A DNA stretch of 64,000 nucleotides from Doris montereyensis (Eukaryota; Mollusca; Gastropoda; Nudibranchia; Dorididae). Positions 60,713 to 64,000 of this stretch are shown here, piece after piece; the first letter of the stretch is position 1, and each line of letters starts with the position of its first letter. The stretch lies in NCBI GenBank assembly GCA_037039925.1, contig JAXRKP010000167.1, positions 253,349 through 317,348 on the forward strand, written 5' to 3'. Both the position numbers and the translations under genes were made by a program. The notes under the pieces are model-generated. The model was not told the origin of the DNA. It did no database searches and saw only the letters and a program-made list of their open reading frames with translations.

Positions 60713-63700
60713 GGGCAGTGGACAGGTAGGCACCTGTACAGGGAGTAGATGATCTCGCCCTCCACAAGTCTCCTGCTGCCTTGCAGGTAGATCTTGGCTG
60801 ACCAAGAGCTAAGGGAGTTAACCCTGAAAGAAAACAACCTACTGCCTTGCAGACTGTTCTTGACGGACCAAAGGCTAAGTAAGTTAACCCTGACACAAAA
60901 TAACAACCCGCTGCCTTGCAGACTGTTCTTGACGGACCAAAGGCTAAGTAAGTTAACCCTGACAGAAAATAACAACCTGCTGCCTTGCATGCTGATCTTG
61001 AATGGCCAAATGCTAAGGGAGGTAACCCTGACATGAAATAACAAGGCCTGATAGGGGGCATCAAGGTGGCAGCCCTACAATCTACCTACGGCACGGTGGG
61101 CTAATCTCAAGCTTATCCAAAACCCAACAGGTTCAGAGAAAAATAAATATAATATAACCAGCTTGATTTTTCGAAGACGCATTTGGAAACGAATACGGAC
61201 TGTGATTTTTGGAACATGGAATGTTAGGGCAATAAATGGAAAGAGTTAGAATTAGTTGAAGAAATGGAAAAATTTATGTAGATATTTTGGTCATTACAGA
61301 AACAAAGAAAAAAAGGACAAGGAATAGAAAATGTAGAACCGAATCATATTTTAATCTTCTCAGGAGTAGATGTCTAAGATAGAGCTAGAGCAGGAGTAGG
61401 CCTCCTAGTGCATAAAAGACATGAAAAGCTACTAGAAAGTTGGAAATTTGTAAGCCCACGGCTATTAGAGGTAAATATTAAACTAAAAGGAAAAGAAATT
61501 AAATTATTAATAGCTTATGGACCAAACGAAGATGCCACCAAAGAAGAAAAAGATATCTTCGAAAATGATTTACAAATAGCTGCAGAGAATCTTAAACTCA
61601 AACAGGAACTAATGCTTTTAGGAGATTTAAATGCTAGAGTATGTAACAATGTAGAAACGTCAGGAGGAGTAATAGGTAAACAGGGAGAGACAACAGCTTC
61701 TCCCAATGGAGAGAAACTAATAGATTTTTGCCTAAAGAATAACATGAAGATAGCAAACACTTTTTTCCCTCATAACGATATCCACAAATATACAAGAGAT
61801 AAATAAAGACAAGTGTGAAAAGTCAATGGTAGACTTCATAATAGTTAGCAGCTCCTTGTTTTACAGTACAATGGATGCAAGAGTAAACAGAGGAGCAGAA
61901 ATATTTAGGGATCATCCCTTAGTGATTGCCAAATGAGATCACTGACTGAAGAAAACAAACAGAAAAGGAAAGAAAAAAGCTACTAAACTCAAAAAAAGAG
62001 GAACTAAATAAACCCGTAGTAAAACAGATATACCAATCTAGGATAAAAGATTTATCAGTGAAAGACAGATGGATCTGAATGATAGCACAATAGAAGAAAA
62101 GTGGCAGATGTATAAAGAAACACTCCTCAGTTGTACTGAGAGCGTGAGAAAGACCGAAGCATGTCGAATACGACACATTAAGAATGCCAAAGGAGAAATA
62201 ATGAAAGTAAACAGCCAAATCATGGAAACATGGAGAAAGCATTTTCACCAATTACATAATCCCTCCAGAACGTATGAAACAAGGAGTAAAGATCAATTAG
62301 TAAGAGTAACAAGTAATACAGAGGAGACAGCTGAAGATGTAGATATATCAATGAAAGAAATCCAAACAGCTATAAGAAAAGTGAAATTAGGAAAAGCCCT
62401 AGGGGCAGATCAAGTTTATCCAGAAATGATTAAAAACCAAGGCAGAGAGGCAGACAAGCTACTACATGCAATATGCCAACAAGCATGGAAGTCAAAACAG
62501 GTGCCAGACGACTCGAAAATGGGAACGGTAATACCAATACAAAGAAAGGATCAACTATGGAATGCTCAACCTATAGAGGGATATCATTACTTAGCGTTCC
62601 AGGAAACGAATATTGGAAATGAGACTAAGGAAAAGAGTAGAGGATCAGATTGAAGAGCATCAGAGTGGATTTAGACCAGGAAAAAGTATACAAGACCACA
62701 TATTTACAATTAGACAAATGATAGAAACATTCCATGAGAGAAACATTGATTTACACCTGTGTTTTATTGACTTAGAAAAGGCATTTGACACTGAGAGGAG
62801 GGACGAACTATGGCATTCCTTAAAATAACACAATGTAAAGCAAAATTTAATAGAAACCATCGAAAGTTTTTAAAACCTACATGTGCAGTGAAAGTAGCTG
62901 GAAACATATCTGCAGAATTTGATGTAGATATAGGAGTAAGGCAGGGTTGTATCCTAAGTCCTCTTTTGTTTATCACATTTATGGATTCAGTTGCAATGGC
63001 ATCCTCAAAAATGAAGAAAATGAATGTGGGTATGTGGAAGCTTAAACCAGTAAATGTATCAATGCTTTCATTTGCCGATGATTTAGTTCTGTTTGGAAAA
63101 TCAGAAAGGGACCTTCTGTCGAATATCAACATTATCAACAATGAACTAAATAAAAGAGGAGTGAGAGGAAATGCAAAGAAAACCAAAACATTGCTAGTAA
63201 CTGGGAAGCTAAAACACAAAATCTTAAATTGGGCAGGGAAATTTTAGAACAAGTTCAAAGCTACTATTACCTAGGAGTAATGATTAACTCAGAGGATAAA
63301 CTAAGAGAAGAAATCAGCCAGAGAATCCAAAAGGCAAGTGCAATATATAACAATCTAGGATCGGCATTTATAGGTAAGCAAGAATTATCAACAACAACAA
63401 AAAATGGCAGTATACAATACTGTTTATTGTCCTACTCTCCTCTATGGCAGTGAAACCTGGACGTTAGACAGTAGAGAATACAGTATAGTACAGGCAGCTA
63501 AAATGAAATATCTAAGAAGAGTAGTATGGAAAACTAAAAGAGACACAATCAGAAACACAACAATAAGAGATAAAACCAAAGCAGATAGCATAAAAAAAAA
63601 AGATAGAAACAAATCAATTGAGATGGTTTGGGTATGTGAACAGAATGAATGACAAGAGAAAAGCTAAATCAATATACAGTAAAAGACCAAATGGCAGACC

Positions 63701-63855
63701 TCGGAGAAAATGAGAAGGAGATATCAAAGAAGCATTGAAGCATACGAATTGAACATTTTGGAAGGAAACAGAAAATACCAGGACAGTGCATCCTGGAGAA
63801 AGATCATATCGGGCATCCGAAAGGTAGAATGGGAACTGATAAAGAAAGAAAGAAA
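60713..63855 (+). mobile_element. LINE family A copy 6: nearly full length, decayed
   Basis: Begins CCGGGCAGTGGACAGGTAGG, the same 5' end as copy 4. Four tandem units of about 64 bp (60772-61045) form a 5' UTR. Then come the endonuclease (WNVRAINGK near 61220; GLLVHKRHEKLLESW; LLIAYGPNEDATKEEKD; ELMLLGDLNARV), the linker with a deletion of about 270 bp near 62140 relative to copy 1, and the RT (EEHQSGFRPGKSIQDHIFTI, CFIDLEKAFDTERRDELW, QGCILSPLLFITFMD, MLSFADDLVLFGKSE). The 3' end is GGTAGAATGGGAACTGATAA plus the AAAG tail. The catalytic F-A-D-D box is intact but several frameshifts disable it. This copy gives the best view of the family. Confidence 0.88.
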
Positions 63856-64000
63856 CGTTTCAAATAGTAAATAGCCTGTTTTAGGTTCTTAGCGAATAAA
63901 CCATTGGATTAAATCAGTGCTTGGATTGATTGGGAACTTATTGTTTGACTGCGACCGAAGAAGCGTTGTTATTGTCACTTTATCTAATTCATCGATCTCC
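63856..64000. other. Window end, nothing recognised
   Basis: Single-copy-looking sequence after the LINE tail, with no feature visible. Confidence 0.4.

Overview
The window is animal nuclear DNA: AT-rich, genes split by GT/AG introns, dense in LINEs, tRNA-derived SINEs, short inverted-repeat transposons and microsatellites. A lophotrochozoan, perhaps a mollusc, is my guess from the SINE and LINE styles and gene content; nothing in the sequence proves the phylum.

Layout. (1) About 1-10.1 kb, + strand: the 3' part of a gene for a single-pass membrane protein with a PKD-like domain, a transmembrane helix and a short acidic tail with sorting motifs; best guess a SorCS-like (VPS10-family) receptor. 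Its introns carry a probable hAT-like element with a LINE and a SINE nested in it, a TTAA-flanked repeat and a small TIR element. (2) 10.1-22.3 kb: intergenic, with TIR elements, SINE pieces and microsatellites. (3) 22.3-38.3 kb, - strand: ribosomal protein L26 (RPL26), four exons including a short 5' non-coding exon with a TOP-like start. Its last intron is about 13.2 kb and is filled by a tandem array. (4) 39.3-48.4 kb, + strand: protein O-mannose kinase (POMK), three coding exons, head-to-head with RPL26. (5) 48.4-64 kb: repeats only, including two minus-strand and one plus-strand copy of the same LINE family.

The main discovery is the array in the last RPL26 intron. Read on the RPL26 sense strand, each unit (usually 670-690 bp) holds a 140-nt RNA that fits the H/ACA box snoRNA plan: a 5' hairpin closed by GCCCTA/TAGGGC, an H box (ACATTA), a 3' hairpin closed by GTTGGG/CCTAAC, and an ACA box three nucleotides from the end. 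There are 17 copies, 13 of exactly 140 nt. The most diverged copy shows a compensatory U-A to C-G change in the 3' stem. The 3' pocket arms (AGUUGG and UUACC) are complementary to the universally conserved 18S rRNA stretch GGUAA-UU-CCAGCU, with the ACA box 14 nt away as expected for a pseudouridylation guide. This looks like an amplified snoRNA gene family housed in a ribosomal-protein intron, so host and guest would both serve ribosome production.

The intergenic and intronic DNA also records nested transposition: a repeat of about 1.1 kb sits in a LINE with TTAA duplicated, and another copy sits at the TTAA of a snoRNA repeat unit.
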